From positions 1 to 6,565 of the forward strand of contig CAYFHK010000140.1 of assembly GCA_964342585.1 (NCBI GenBank): 6,565 nt of DNA, written 5' to 3'. Both the position numbers and the translations under genes were made by a program. Each line of letters starts with the position of its first letter. The stretch's first letter is position 1. The notes under the pieces are model-generated. The model did no database searches. It was not told the origin of the DNA and saw only the letters and a program-made list of their open reading frames with translations. This document shows, in pieces, positions 1 to 5,030 of the stretch. The DNA comes from Parvularcula sp964342585. GTDB lineage: Bacteria; Pseudomonadota; Alphaproteobacteria; Caulobacterales; Parvularculaceae.

Positions 1-196
1 CCACCAGGGTCAACACGCCGATCAACACCGCCATCAAAGCGAGGTTCGTTAGCAAGCCGCGCCCCTCAGAGGCGTCGCGGTGGAAAGCCGCCGCATCGGC
101 CGCAAGCGCTGTGCGCGTGTCTGCCGTGATGAGGCCACGCTCGACCCATCGGTCAAGATCGCTGCTGAGACGCTTAAGATAATTGGATCCGCGCAT
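1..196 (-). CDS. DUF2157-like membrane protein, N-terminal part only
   Basis: This is the first 65 codons of a gene that continues beyond the left edge. Read from ATG at 196-194, it begins MRGSNYLKRLSSDLDRWVE, followed by RGLITADTRTALAAD and then a hydrophobic stretch (LALMAVLIGVLTLVG) that is the start of a first membrane helix. A short soluble head of the form 'L..W...G.I....A..L' before membrane segments is typical of the DUF2157 family of predicted multi-spanning inner membrane proteins, whose function is unknown. The frame stays open to the edge. The ribosome binding site is weak (AGG about 9 bases upstream). The gene is divergent from coq4 and shares a 174-base gap that holds a CRP-type palindrome, centred about 63 bases upstream of this ATG. 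The family call rests on the N-terminal pattern alone, so another small membrane protein is possible. Confidence 0.6.
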   Translation of the reverse strand, partial: MRGSNYLKRLSSDLDRWVERGLITADTRTALAADAAAFHRDASEGRGLLTNLALMAVLIGVLTLV

Positions 197-251
197 GTTG
201 TCGCGCCTAGCGGAGTTGGCGGGGCGCTGGAAAGGCAAAGCCGGATGAAGG

Positions 252-267
252 TGTGATGAAGATCACA
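252..267. promoter_or_regulatory. CRP-type palindrome, TGTGAT-N4-ATCACA
   Basis: The sequence TGTGATGAAGATCACA is a perfect two-fold match to the consensus of CRP-class regulators (TGTGA-N6-TCACA, here with 6-base arms around GAAG). It lies in the gap between the divergent DUF2157-like gene and coq4. Its centre is about 111 bases upstream of the coq4 ATG and 63 bases upstream of the other start. A weak promoter-like pair for coq4 (TTGCTT at 285-290, TAGTTT at 307-312) would place the site near -60, a position common for CRP activation, but that promoter is speculative. The half-sites differ from the FNR/FixK pattern (TTGAT-N4-ATCAA). The match is seen directly; the identity of the regulator and the direction of its effect are inferred. 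Confidence 0.5.
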
Positions 268-349
268 ACGATTGTGCTTCCGGCTTGCTTTGGGAAAATC
301 CACCGGTAGTTTAGTGTTGCATTGCACTCTTTTTCGTCAGGGACGGTCA

Positions 350-368
350 AATGGGAAAGGGGCCCATT
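350..368 (+). promoter_or_regulatory. coq4 ribosome binding site in a hairpin loop
   Basis: AATGGG (350-355) and CCCATT (363-368) can pair as a 6-base stem around a 7-base loop, AAAGGGG (356-362). That loop is the only good Shine-Dalgarno-like stretch before the coq4 ATG, with 8 bases between them. It supports the start at 371 over the longer in-frame ATG at 272. The stem closes only 2 bases before the start codon, so folding could influence initiation. Confidence 0.4.
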
Positions 369-374
369 CGATGA
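351..374 (+). other. Seven-codon upstream reading frame overlapping the coq4 start
   Basis: ATG at 351 opens a frame encoding MGKGPIR. It ends at TGA 372-374, which overlaps the coq4 ATG (371-373) as ATGA, the arrangement usual for translationally coupled genes. A GGGA element lies 7 bases upstream of this ATG (340-343), so initiation is possible. The frame also contains the coq4 ribosome binding site. Whether it is translated is unknown; a frame this short can arise by chance. Confidence 0.3.
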
Positions 375-1126
375 CACAACAAGTTCGAGCGCGCACACGA
401 CCGGTGAGGGCCGTAACGTCTTTCTACGGCCTCTTGAAAGACAAAGAGGATACGGCCGCGATCTTCAGCTTTATCACGGCCGTCGATGAGCCGGTGGTGG
501 AGCGGATCTATCAGACTTTCATCAAGAGCGAGATCGGCCCCCAAATTCTGGCCGAGAAGCGCGACCTCGCCAACTTTTTGATGGACACAGAGAAGCTCGA
601 AGCGATGCCCGAGGGATCCTTCGGTCGCGTCTATCTCGATTTTATGCGGCGCGAAGGCCTCTCTGCCGCGGGCTTCCAGTCAGAGATGGACAAGGCAGGC
701 GATACGTTCGACGAGCTTGGCGAAGACCGGAAACGGTTTTTGCTCCGCACACGACACGCCCACGATCTTTATCACGTGCTCACCGGCTATGGCCGCGACT
801 TTATCGGCGAGCTGGCGCTGCTCGGCTATTGCCGCCAGCACAATCGAAGCCGTGCGTTCTTCTTGTTGTCCTATCTGAACATGATCAAAGCTTATGTTCA
901 GTATCGCGGCATTCCGGTGCTTGCGTGTATTCGTGAAGGCGAGCGGCTTGGCGCCGCCTCCTACGATCTCGTGCTGGCCGATTGGGAAAACCTCTTGCCG
1001 CGCCCCTTTGAGGAGGTCCGCCGGGAGCTGAACATCGGCACACCGCACCTCTATTTTGCCCACCGAGACAGGTCAGAGAAGCTCGACCGCTATTATCGCG
1101 GCGAAGAAATGGCATCGGCCGCCTGA
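371..1126 (+). CDS. coq4: COQ4 family ubiquinone biosynthesis protein
   Basis: A 251-residue protein of the COQ4 family (Pfam Coq4). In eukaryotes COQ4 is needed for coenzyme Q synthesis and has been linked to oxidative removal of the C1 carboxyl group from the ring. Bacterial members, common in alphaproteobacteria, are thought to act in the same pathway at the inner membrane. The family metal-binding motif HDxxH-x11-E is intact: H131, D132, H135 and E147 in HDLYHVLTGYGRDFIGE. The rest is largely helical with no signal peptide. The start at 371 has a ribosome binding site 8 bases upstream and begins MTQQVRARTR. An in-frame ATG at 272 would add 33 residues that do not look like a family N-terminus. 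The gene stands alone, divergent from the DUF2157-like gene and convergent with ppa. A role in ubiquinone synthesis is likely; the exact step in this organism is inferred. Confidence 0.88.
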   Translation: MTQQVRARTRPVRAVTSFYGLLKDKEDTAAIFSFITAVDEPVVERIYQTFIKSEIGPQILAEKRDLANFLMDTEKLEAMPEGSFGRVYLDFMRREGLSAAGFQSEMDKAGDTFDELGEDRKRFLLRTRHAHDLYHVLTGYGRDFIGELALLGYCRQHNRSRAFFLLSYLNMIKAYVQYRGIPVLACIREGERLGAASYDLVLADWENLLPRPFEEVRRELNIGTPHLYFAHRDRSEKLDRYYRGEEMASAA

Positions 1127-1142
1127 TTGCGCAGACGGCCGA
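1115..1142 (+). terminator. Weak hairpin at the end of coq4
   Basis: TCGGCCG (1115-1121) pairs with CGGCCGA (1136-1142) as a 7-base stem over a 14-base loop that includes the coq4 stop codon. It is followed by CGAAAATTTCC, not a true T run, so it is at best a poor intrinsic terminator between the convergent coq4 and ppa genes. I see no better candidate in this gap. Confidence 0.25.
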
Positions 1143-1174
1143 CGAAAATTTCCAGAGATTAAGTGCCGCCAGCT

Positions 1175-1711
1175 TTAGGCGCCGGCTTTCTTGGCGTTCT
1201 CAACGCCTTCCATCAGCAGCTTCTCGGCTTCTTCTTTTGACTGCCACTCTTTGACCTTCACCCATTTATTAGGCTCAAGATCTTTGTAGTGATCAAAGAA
1301 GTGCTTGATACGCTCGAGCAGGATGGGCTGCACGTCTTCATAGGTGTTGATGTTGTCGTAAAAGCGCGTGAGCTTCGGGTGCGGCGCCGCGAGGATTTTC
1401 TCATCGATCCCGGCCTCATCTTCCATGAGCAGCACGCCTATTGGCCGCGCGCGGAGAACAGAGCCGGGCACCAGCGGGCGCTGACCGAGGCACATGACGT
1501 CACATGGGTCGCCGTCGCCTGAAAGCGTGTGCGGCACGAAGCCATAGTTACACGGATAGCGCATGGAGGTGTACAAGAAGCGGTCGACGAACATCGCGCC
1601 CGAATCCTTGTCGACCTCATATTTGATTGGCTCTCCCCCGAGCGGGACCTCGATAATCACATTGATATCGGTGGGCAGCTCTTTGCCAGCCGGTATTTTG
1701 CTGATGTCCAT
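1175..1711 (-). CDS. ppa: Inorganic pyrophosphatase, family I
   Basis: A 178-residue soluble cytoplasmic enzyme that hydrolyses pyrophosphate to two phosphates, pulling biosynthetic reactions such as tRNA charging and DNA and RNA synthesis forward. The family signature DGDPCDV is present at residues 66-72. The Mg2+ and substrate ligands known from the E. coli enzyme can all be placed, shifted by one: E21, K30, R44, Y56, D66, D68, D71, D98, D103, K105, Y142 and K143. The length is normal for the bacterial hexameric form (about 175 residues). The start is well supported: ATG with GGAAG 6 bases upstream. It appears to be a single-gene unit with its own promoter-like elements about 30-65 bases upstream, convergent with coq4. 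Nothing suggests damage or transfer. Confidence 0.97.
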   Translation of the reverse strand: MDISKIPAGKELPTDINVIIEVPLGGEPIKYEVDKDSGAMFVDRFLYTSMRYPCNYGFVPHTLSGDGDPCDVMCLGQRPLVPGSVLRARPIGVLLMEDEAGIDEKILAAPHPKLTRFYDNINTYEDVQPILLERIKHFFDHYKDLEPNKWVKVKEWQSKEEAEKLLMEGVENAKKAGA

Positions 1712-1746
1712 GTTACGCTTCCGTTTTTCAGATTTCCCCGCACCGC

Positions 1747-1775
1747 TCTATGCCGTGTCTGCTGCAATGCAGCAA
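1747..1775 (-). promoter_or_regulatory. Predicted ppa promoter with inverted repeat
   Basis: On the minus strand, TTGCTG (1775-1770) and CATAGA (1752-1747) are separated by exactly 17 bases, a plausible sigma-70 pair. It predicts a transcript start near 1740 and a leader of about 29 bases before the ppa ATG. A 15-base perfect inverted repeat (1760-1774, TGCTGCA-A-TGCAGCA on the plus strand) covers most of the -35 element and the adjoining spacer, where a repressor site would be expected. The -10 match is only 3 of 6, so the promoter is tentative. Confidence 0.4.
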
Positions 1776-1818
1776 GAGGCGTGCAGAACGCCGCTTCGCC
1801 TTTGGCGGGTGGAACAAG

Positions 1819-1854
1819 AAAGACCGTCAAAGCGCTCCGGCTCTAACGGTCTTT
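1819..1854 (-). terminator. Intrinsic terminator after the SH3-domain gene
   Basis: AAAGACCGT (1819-1827) and ACGGTCTTT (1846-1854) form a perfect 9-base stem around an 18-base loop. On the minus strand the hairpin starts 22 bases after the stop codon of the SH3 gene and the stem runs into TTTCTT, a moderate T-rich tail. The plus-strand side also ends in TTTT, so it may work in both directions. It separates the minus-strand cluster from ppa. Confidence 0.6.
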
Positions 1855-1876
1855 TCGGATCAGAAATGAAAAAGGT

Positions 1877-2413
1877 TTAAAGTTGTGCGCCCCACAACTC
1901 TTCCGCGGGCAGCCAGCCGCGGAACTCGCCAGCGCGCAAACGGCACCAGCCCGCTTCACACGCTTCGATTTTTGCCATCACGCCGAGGGCAAGCCGCGCA
2001 CGGCCAGGCGCTTCACGTTCTGGCGATGCCCGGAGAACGGCATCGCCATTGTTCACCACGGCATGCGCATTCGCCGTAAGCATCGAACGGTGAATCCACA
2101 TGCGGCGGCCATCGCGATCTTCAACGCGGCGCCAAACATTGTCGCGATCCTCTTGGATCACTTTCAGCGGCAAGCCTTCGCGGCGGAATTCATACGCCAC
2201 CGGATAATCAAAAGACGGACCGAAACGCGCCCGCACCTCATTACGCTTCAGCGCCACGAACCGCGGCACCGGTAACCCCGACGGACCTCGCACCACATCT
2301 TCCCCTGTGATCTCTGGCAAACCGGCGGCGCCGGCTGTGGCCCGCGGGGCCATACCCAAGGAGATCGTGATGAGTAGGAGAAGACCTAAAAGACCGACAA
2401 GACGAAACGGCAT
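1877..2413 (-). CDS. Exported bacterial SH3-domain protein
   Basis: A 178-residue protein from the chosen ATG (2413-2411). It starts with a signal peptide: MPFR, then a hydrophobic core (LVGLLGLLLLITISLGMA), then a PRATAGAAG region suited to signal peptidase I. Two SH3-like repeats follow, at about residues 52-113 (FVALKRNEVRARFGPSFDYP ... WRRVEDRDGRRMWIHRSML) and 116-175 (AVLRASPEREAPGRARLALG ... GWCRLRAGEFRGWLPAEELW). This is the SH3_4 type of alphaproteobacterial periplasmic protein; such domains often bind the cell wall or peptides, but no function is established here. C152 and C157 could form a disulfide. The start has GAGGT about 6 bases upstream. In-frame alternatives are ATG at 2425 and GTG at 2440, the latter with AAGGG 9 bases upstream and overlapping the stop of a five-codon frame (TAGTG). 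The gene lies 89 bases after the Trm112 gene, behind a hairpin and a CtrA-like site. Confidence 0.82.
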   Translation of the reverse strand: MPFRLVGLLGLLLLITISLGMAPRATAGAAGLPEITGEDVVRGPSGLPVPRFVALKRNEVRARFGPSFDYPVAYEFRREGLPLKVIQEDRDNVWRRVEDRDGRRMWIHRSMLTANAHAVVNNGDAVLRASPEREAPGRARLALGVMAKIEACEAGWCRLRAGEFRGWLPAEELWGAQL

Positions 2414-2470
2414 GTCATACCTCATGAAGGACAAGAGCACTAACGCTCACCCTTCATGGCGCGATGACGG

Positions 2471-2485
2471 TTAAAGGCTCCTTAA
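2471..2485. promoter_or_regulatory. CtrA-like site, TTAA-N7-TTAA
   Basis: TTAAAGGCTCCTTAA matches the core consensus of the alphaproteobacterial cell-cycle regulator CtrA (TTAA, seven bases, TTAA) on both strands. It is centred about 65 bases upstream of the chosen SH3 gene start, a plausible promoter position. I saw no second copy in the window. It overlaps the hairpin at 2476-2491, which offers another explanation for part of the sequence, and no clear -10 element follows it. Binding is inferred only. Confidence 0.4.
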
Positions 2486-2491
2486 AGAGCC
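2476..2491 (-). terminator. Short hairpin after the Trm112 gene
   Basis: GGCTC (2476-2480) pairs with GAGCC (2487-2491), with one additional G-U pair possible on the minus-strand RNA. It starts 11 bases after the Trm112 stop codon and is followed on that strand by TTTAA. The stem is short and the T tract is brief, so it may be a partial terminator or a transcript-end stabiliser that lowers read-through into the SH3 gene. Confidence 0.35.
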
Positions 2492-2502
2492 CTACCGTGG
2501 GC

Positions 2503-2694
2503 CTACCTGGCCATATTTTCGTCGAGACGGCGCGCTTCGGCCTCAAGCATGATGGGAATCCCGTTGCGAATGGGGAAAGCGAGCTTCGCGCGCTCACTGA
2601 TCAGTTCACCCCGGTCTTTATCAAACACGAGGGGGCCGCGCGTCAGCGGACAGACAAGGATCGACAGGAGGGCGGGATCAACAGTTTCAGTCAT
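2503..2694 (-). CDS. Trm112 / UPF0434 family small protein
   Basis: A 63-residue protein (MTETVDPALLSILVCPLTRG ...) with the family pattern LLxILVCP-x-T-x-GPL near the N-terminus and the characteristic LAFPIRNGIPIMLEAEAR block at about residues 39-56. Trm112 proteins are small partners that stabilise methyltransferases in eukaryotes and archaea; the bacterial role is poorly known. Only one cysteine remains, so the zinc site seen in some members is absent. This is common in alphaproteobacterial copies, as far as I recall. ATG at 2694 is preferred because TAGGAG lies 11 bases upstream; an in-frame GTG at 2706 abuts that element and is too close. The TAG in TAGGAG is also the stop codon of the preceding Lon-N gene, so the two are probably translationally coupled. 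Confidence 0.88.
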   Translation of the reverse strand: MTETVDPALLSILVCPLTRGPLVFDKDRGELISERAKLAFPIRNGIPIMLEAEARRLDENMAR

Positions 2695-2708
2695 GAGGCG
2701 CTTCACTC

Positions 2709-3389
2709 CTATTGCAGCGGTGGGCTTCCCTCTCCGCCATTCGCATTCGCGTCATGAACGGCGATTTCCATCATCGCAATCAGCGTGTTCGCGCGCGCGG
2801 CCAAATCAGGGGCTTCGAGAAGCAACTGCTTTTCATCGGCGGAGAACGGACAGCTCATCGCGACGGAATTGACGATGGTCTCCGCTGAGGCGCCCTCCAT
2901 CGTGTCCCAATCCGCGTTGAGGCCCACGGCCCTGAGATAAGGAACGAGCAGCTCTAGAACGCGCTCGCGCTGCGCCACATTTTCATCAGACATTTGCGTG
3001 AGATCGGCAGGGTAAGGCGACCAATCGACTTTTGCGCGCCGGAAGCCGCCCTCATCCACCTCTTCATCGGTGATCCGAAACCGCGACAGGCCGCTCAGCG
3101 TGATGAGATAGCGGCCATCATCCGTTTCCATAAAGGAAGTAAGCCGCCCTGCGCAGCCCACATGATAAAGCGGCGGATTGATGAAATCATCGTGGCGCGG
3201 ACGGACCATGCCGATCAACCGATCCGTCGCCAGCGCATGATCCACCATGGCGAGATAGCGCGGCTCAAAAATATTGAGCGGTAACCGCCCTCGGGGCAGC
3301 AGCACTGCCTCCCTCAATGGAAAGACTGGAATTTCAAGCGGCAAATCGGATCTGCCGCCGTCCCTACGCCCGTTACTGTCTTGCCGCAT
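2709..3389 (-). CDS. Lon N-terminal (substrate-binding) domain protein
   Basis: A 226-residue stand-alone LON substrate-binding domain (PF02190) without the ATPase and protease parts of Lon. The domain opens at about residue 18 with LEIPVFPLREAVLLPRGRLP, continues with LNIFEPRYLAMVDHAL, and shows GCAGRLTSFMETDDGRYLITLSGLSRFRI, the usual core of this fold, then a helical region to about residue 212. The last 14 residues look disordered (NANGGEGSPPLQ). A role in recognising protein substrates or in quality control is assumed from the Lon domain; no activity is proven for this family. The start is chosen at ATG 3389. ATG at 3398 is in frame but only 2 bases from AAGGA, and a TTG at 3434 would add 15 residues. 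It follows the chaperedoxin gene by about 70 bases and precedes the Trm112 gene by 14 bases. Confidence 0.9.
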   Translation of the reverse strand: MRQDSNGRRDGGRSDLPLEIPVFPLREAVLLPRGRLPLNIFEPRYLAMVDHALATDRLIGMVRPRHDDFINPPLYHVGCAGRLTSFMETDDGRYLITLSGLSRFRITDEEVDEGGFRRAKVDWSPYPADLTQMSDENVAQRERVLELLVPYLRAVGLNADWDTMEGASAETIVNSVAMSCPFSADEKQLLLEAPDLAARANTLIAMMEIAVHDANANGGEGSPPLQ

Positions 3390-3429
3390 CGCCGCCATCT
3401 TCCTTTGGAGCCGGAGGAACGCAACGCGG

Positions 3430-3446
3430 GGCAAAGATCATTTGCC
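3430..3446 (-). other. Small inverted repeat between the chaperedoxin and Lon-N genes
   Basis: GGCAAA (3430-3435) and TTTGCC (3441-3446) form a 6-base stem around a 5-base loop. It starts 14 bases after the chaperedoxin stop. There is no T run after it on the minus strand, so it looks more like an RNA-stabilising or processing hairpin than a terminator. Confidence 0.25.
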
Positions 3447-3460
3447 GGGCGTGGCATTTC

Positions 3461-4420
3461 CTAGGCGAACAGGAGGGATGACAATCGACGTCGACCGCTT
3501 TTCACGACCGGGTGAGCGGGGCCAAGCGCCTCGAACACCGTCAGTAGTTTCGACCGTGCCGATCCGTCATTCCACTCTTTGTCCAGTTCTATACTGGTAA
3601 GTAGAGCGGTGATCGCGCTGTCCAGGTCTCCCGCGGCAAGATGGGCTTCGCCGAGCGAAAAATGTGCGGCCGGGTCTGTTGGTGAAGCCGACACGGCCGC
3701 TTCCGCCCCCGCCACCGCGTCCGGATCAACGGGGCCTGCACTTAACGCCATGAGCGCTTTGACCTGCGCTACCGCCGGGTGCTCGGCGTGTGCTTCGGGG
3801 ACCATATCCAGCATCTGATTGGCTTGATCAGGATTGCCGACCATCATCGCGCATCTGGCCATACCGGCGAGCGCCTTGGCCCGCTCTTCGCTATCTTCGG
3901 GCGATCCATCGACGGCCATACCAAAGGCCTGCATGGCTTGGCTCAGATCTTGGTTGGCCAGCGCCGCCTCCGCCGCCTCCAACAACGCGTCGACATCAGC
4001 GGCCATACCGCCGTCATCCCCTGACAATCCGGCTTGCGAGGCGATCTGCAACACACGGTCGATGAATTGGCCGATCTGGCTTTCGGGGATGGCCCCGGCG
4101 AACCCATCGACCGGCTGACCCGCGACAAACGCCATCACCGTCGGCAAGGACTGGATGCGAAGTTGCTGCGCCAGCATCTGGTTCTTGTCGGTATCCACCT
4201 TCGCCATGCGCACCTGACCGCCGCGCGCTGTCACCGCTTTTTCGAGCAGAGGCCCGAGGGTTTTGCACGGGCCGCACCAGGTCGCCCAGAAGTCGACGAT
4301 GACCGGCACCTGCATCGACGCTTGAAGCACATCCGTCTGGAAAGTCTCCAAAGTGACGTCTTTGATCAGATCGCTGCCGCCAGACGATCCATTCGGGGCG
4401 CTGCCAAGTATATCAACCAT
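3461..4420 (-). CDS. cnoX: Thioredoxin-TPR chaperedoxin, CnoX (YbbN) type
   Basis: A 319-residue cytoplasmic protein. A thioredoxin domain (about residues 20-128) has the active site WATWCGPCK (C49, C52) and the cis-proline loop SLPTV (P93). A helical TPR-like region of about 170 residues follows (roughly 140-310), with repeats such as AAHFSLGEAHLAAGDLDSAI. This layout matches CnoX/YbbN, which protects proteins from aggregation during oxidative (bleach) stress and hands them to folding chaperones. The E. coli form lacks the second redox pair partner, whereas this one keeps CGPC as in the Caulobacter protein, so reductase activity is expected. ATG at 4420 has GAAGG 9 bases upstream; an ATG at 4429 directly abuts that element. 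The open frame further upstream is non-homologous and overlaps the preceding gene. It lies 73 bases after the tRNA-editing gene and before the Lon-N gene, consistent with a proteostasis cluster. Confidence 0.92.
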   Translation of the reverse strand: MVDILGSAPNGSSGGSDLIKDVTLETFQTDVLQASMQVPVIVDFWATWCGPCKTLGPLLEKAVTARGGQVRMAKVDTDKNQMLAQQLRIQSLPTVMAFVAGQPVDGFAGAIPESQIGQFIDRVLQIASQAGLSGDDGGMAADVDALLEAAEAALANQDLSQAMQAFGMAVDGSPEDSEERAKALAGMARCAMMVGNPDQANQMLDMVPEAHAEHPAVAQVKALMALSAGPVDPDAVAGAEAAVSASPTDPAAHFSLGEAHLAAGDLDSAITALLTSIELDKEWNDGSARSKLLTVFEALGPAHPVVKSGRRRLSSLLFA

Positions 4421-4493
4421 GCATCTCATCCTTCGCGTTCGCGGCCTAGATGGCCATCGCGGCGGGGGGAAGCAAGCCGCACCGCCAGCACCA

Positions 4494-5003
4494 TCATTCT
4501 GGCGCGTCGGTCGCCGCCACGGATAGATAAGTTGGCGGGCCCCAATGATGATTGATGAAGGCATCGAGCGCCTGTGGCGAGAGCCCGATGGAGGCTGTGT
4601 TCCGTAAGGGGTGGCACCAGATCTGCGCCGCTGTCCGGAGGACGTCTTCCACGACAACATGAGCAATTTTGCTGGCGCCCGGATGGCTCAACGCCAACGG
4701 GGTCGCCGTGCCCGGCCGCACACCGAGCGCGCTGACCATTCTTTCTTCTTTAGCGAAAGAGAACCGCCCCTTTACCGCGAGCACTTTGCCGAGCGCTTTG
4801 AGATCGATCCGGCTCGCCCCGCGCGCCACGATCAGCGTGAGTCCGCCCGCTTTATCCTCGACAAGGAGGCTCTTTGTCTGCGCACCGGGCAAGGCAACAC
4901 GATGCGTGAGCCCATCCTCGACGCGATGCGTCGCGGGATGCTCCACCTGCTCAACGGCAAATCCGTGCGCATCGAACCATTGATGGAGTTCATCTTCGGT
5001 CAC
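4494..5003 (-). CDS. Prolyl-tRNA editing protein, ProXp-ala (PrdX) type
   Basis: A 169-residue single-domain member of the YbaK/ProX family (tRNA_edit). Characterised ProXp-ala enzymes, including the Caulobacter one, hydrolyse Ala-tRNA(Pro) in trans, clearing an error of prolyl-tRNA synthetase. Expected features are present: the lysine in LPGAQTKSLLVED (K44), SFAKEERM, the GxxxP motif in GVRPGTATPL (G98-P102), and the conserved CHPLRNTAS segment with H131. The ProXp-ala assignment over Cys-tRNA(Pro)-specific YbaK rests on the LPGAxTKxL and HPLxNTAS patterns. The start is GTG at 5003, with AAGGGAG 8 bases upstream, begins MTEDELHQWFDAHGF, and matches the usual family length. It lies 27 bases after the DUF2254 gene, so co-transcription is likely. 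Confidence 0.9.
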   Translation of the reverse strand: MTEDELHQWFDAHGFAVEQVEHPATHRVEDGLTHRVALPGAQTKSLLVEDKAGGLTLIVARGASRIDLKALGKVLAVKGRFSFAKEERMVSALGVRPGTATPLALSHPGASKIAHVVVEDVLRTAAQIWCHPLRNTASIGLSPQALDAFINHHWGPPTYLSVAATDAPE

Positions 5004-5030
5004 GGGCGACGCTCCCTTTCCGCCAAGACA

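Noticed and set aside
272..370. A 33-residue N-terminal extension of coq4
   Set aside because: No ribosome binding site precedes ATG 272, the residues do not resemble the family, and the region contains the leader hairpin and promoter-like elements.
1883..2275. A 130-codon plus-strand open frame opposite the SH3 gene
   Set aside because: The minus-strand frame has a signal peptide and two SH3 repeats; this one is His/Arg-rich with no motif.
2503..2694. Loss of zinc-binding cysteines in the Trm112 protein as a defect
   Set aside because: Alphaproteobacterial members commonly carry a single CPxT in place of CPxC, so this looks normal, not degenerate.
4034..4555. A 173-codon plus-strand open frame
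   Set aside because: It is antisense to the chaperedoxin gene and the end of the tRNA-editing gene, has no recognisable domain or ribosome binding site, and is explained by the high G+C of well-supported genes on the other strand.
4421..4666. An N-terminal extension of the chaperedoxin up to 4666
   Set aside because: The extra residues are Arg/Pro-rich, overlap the tRNA-editing gene, and a good ribosome binding site and the conserved beginning occur at 4420.
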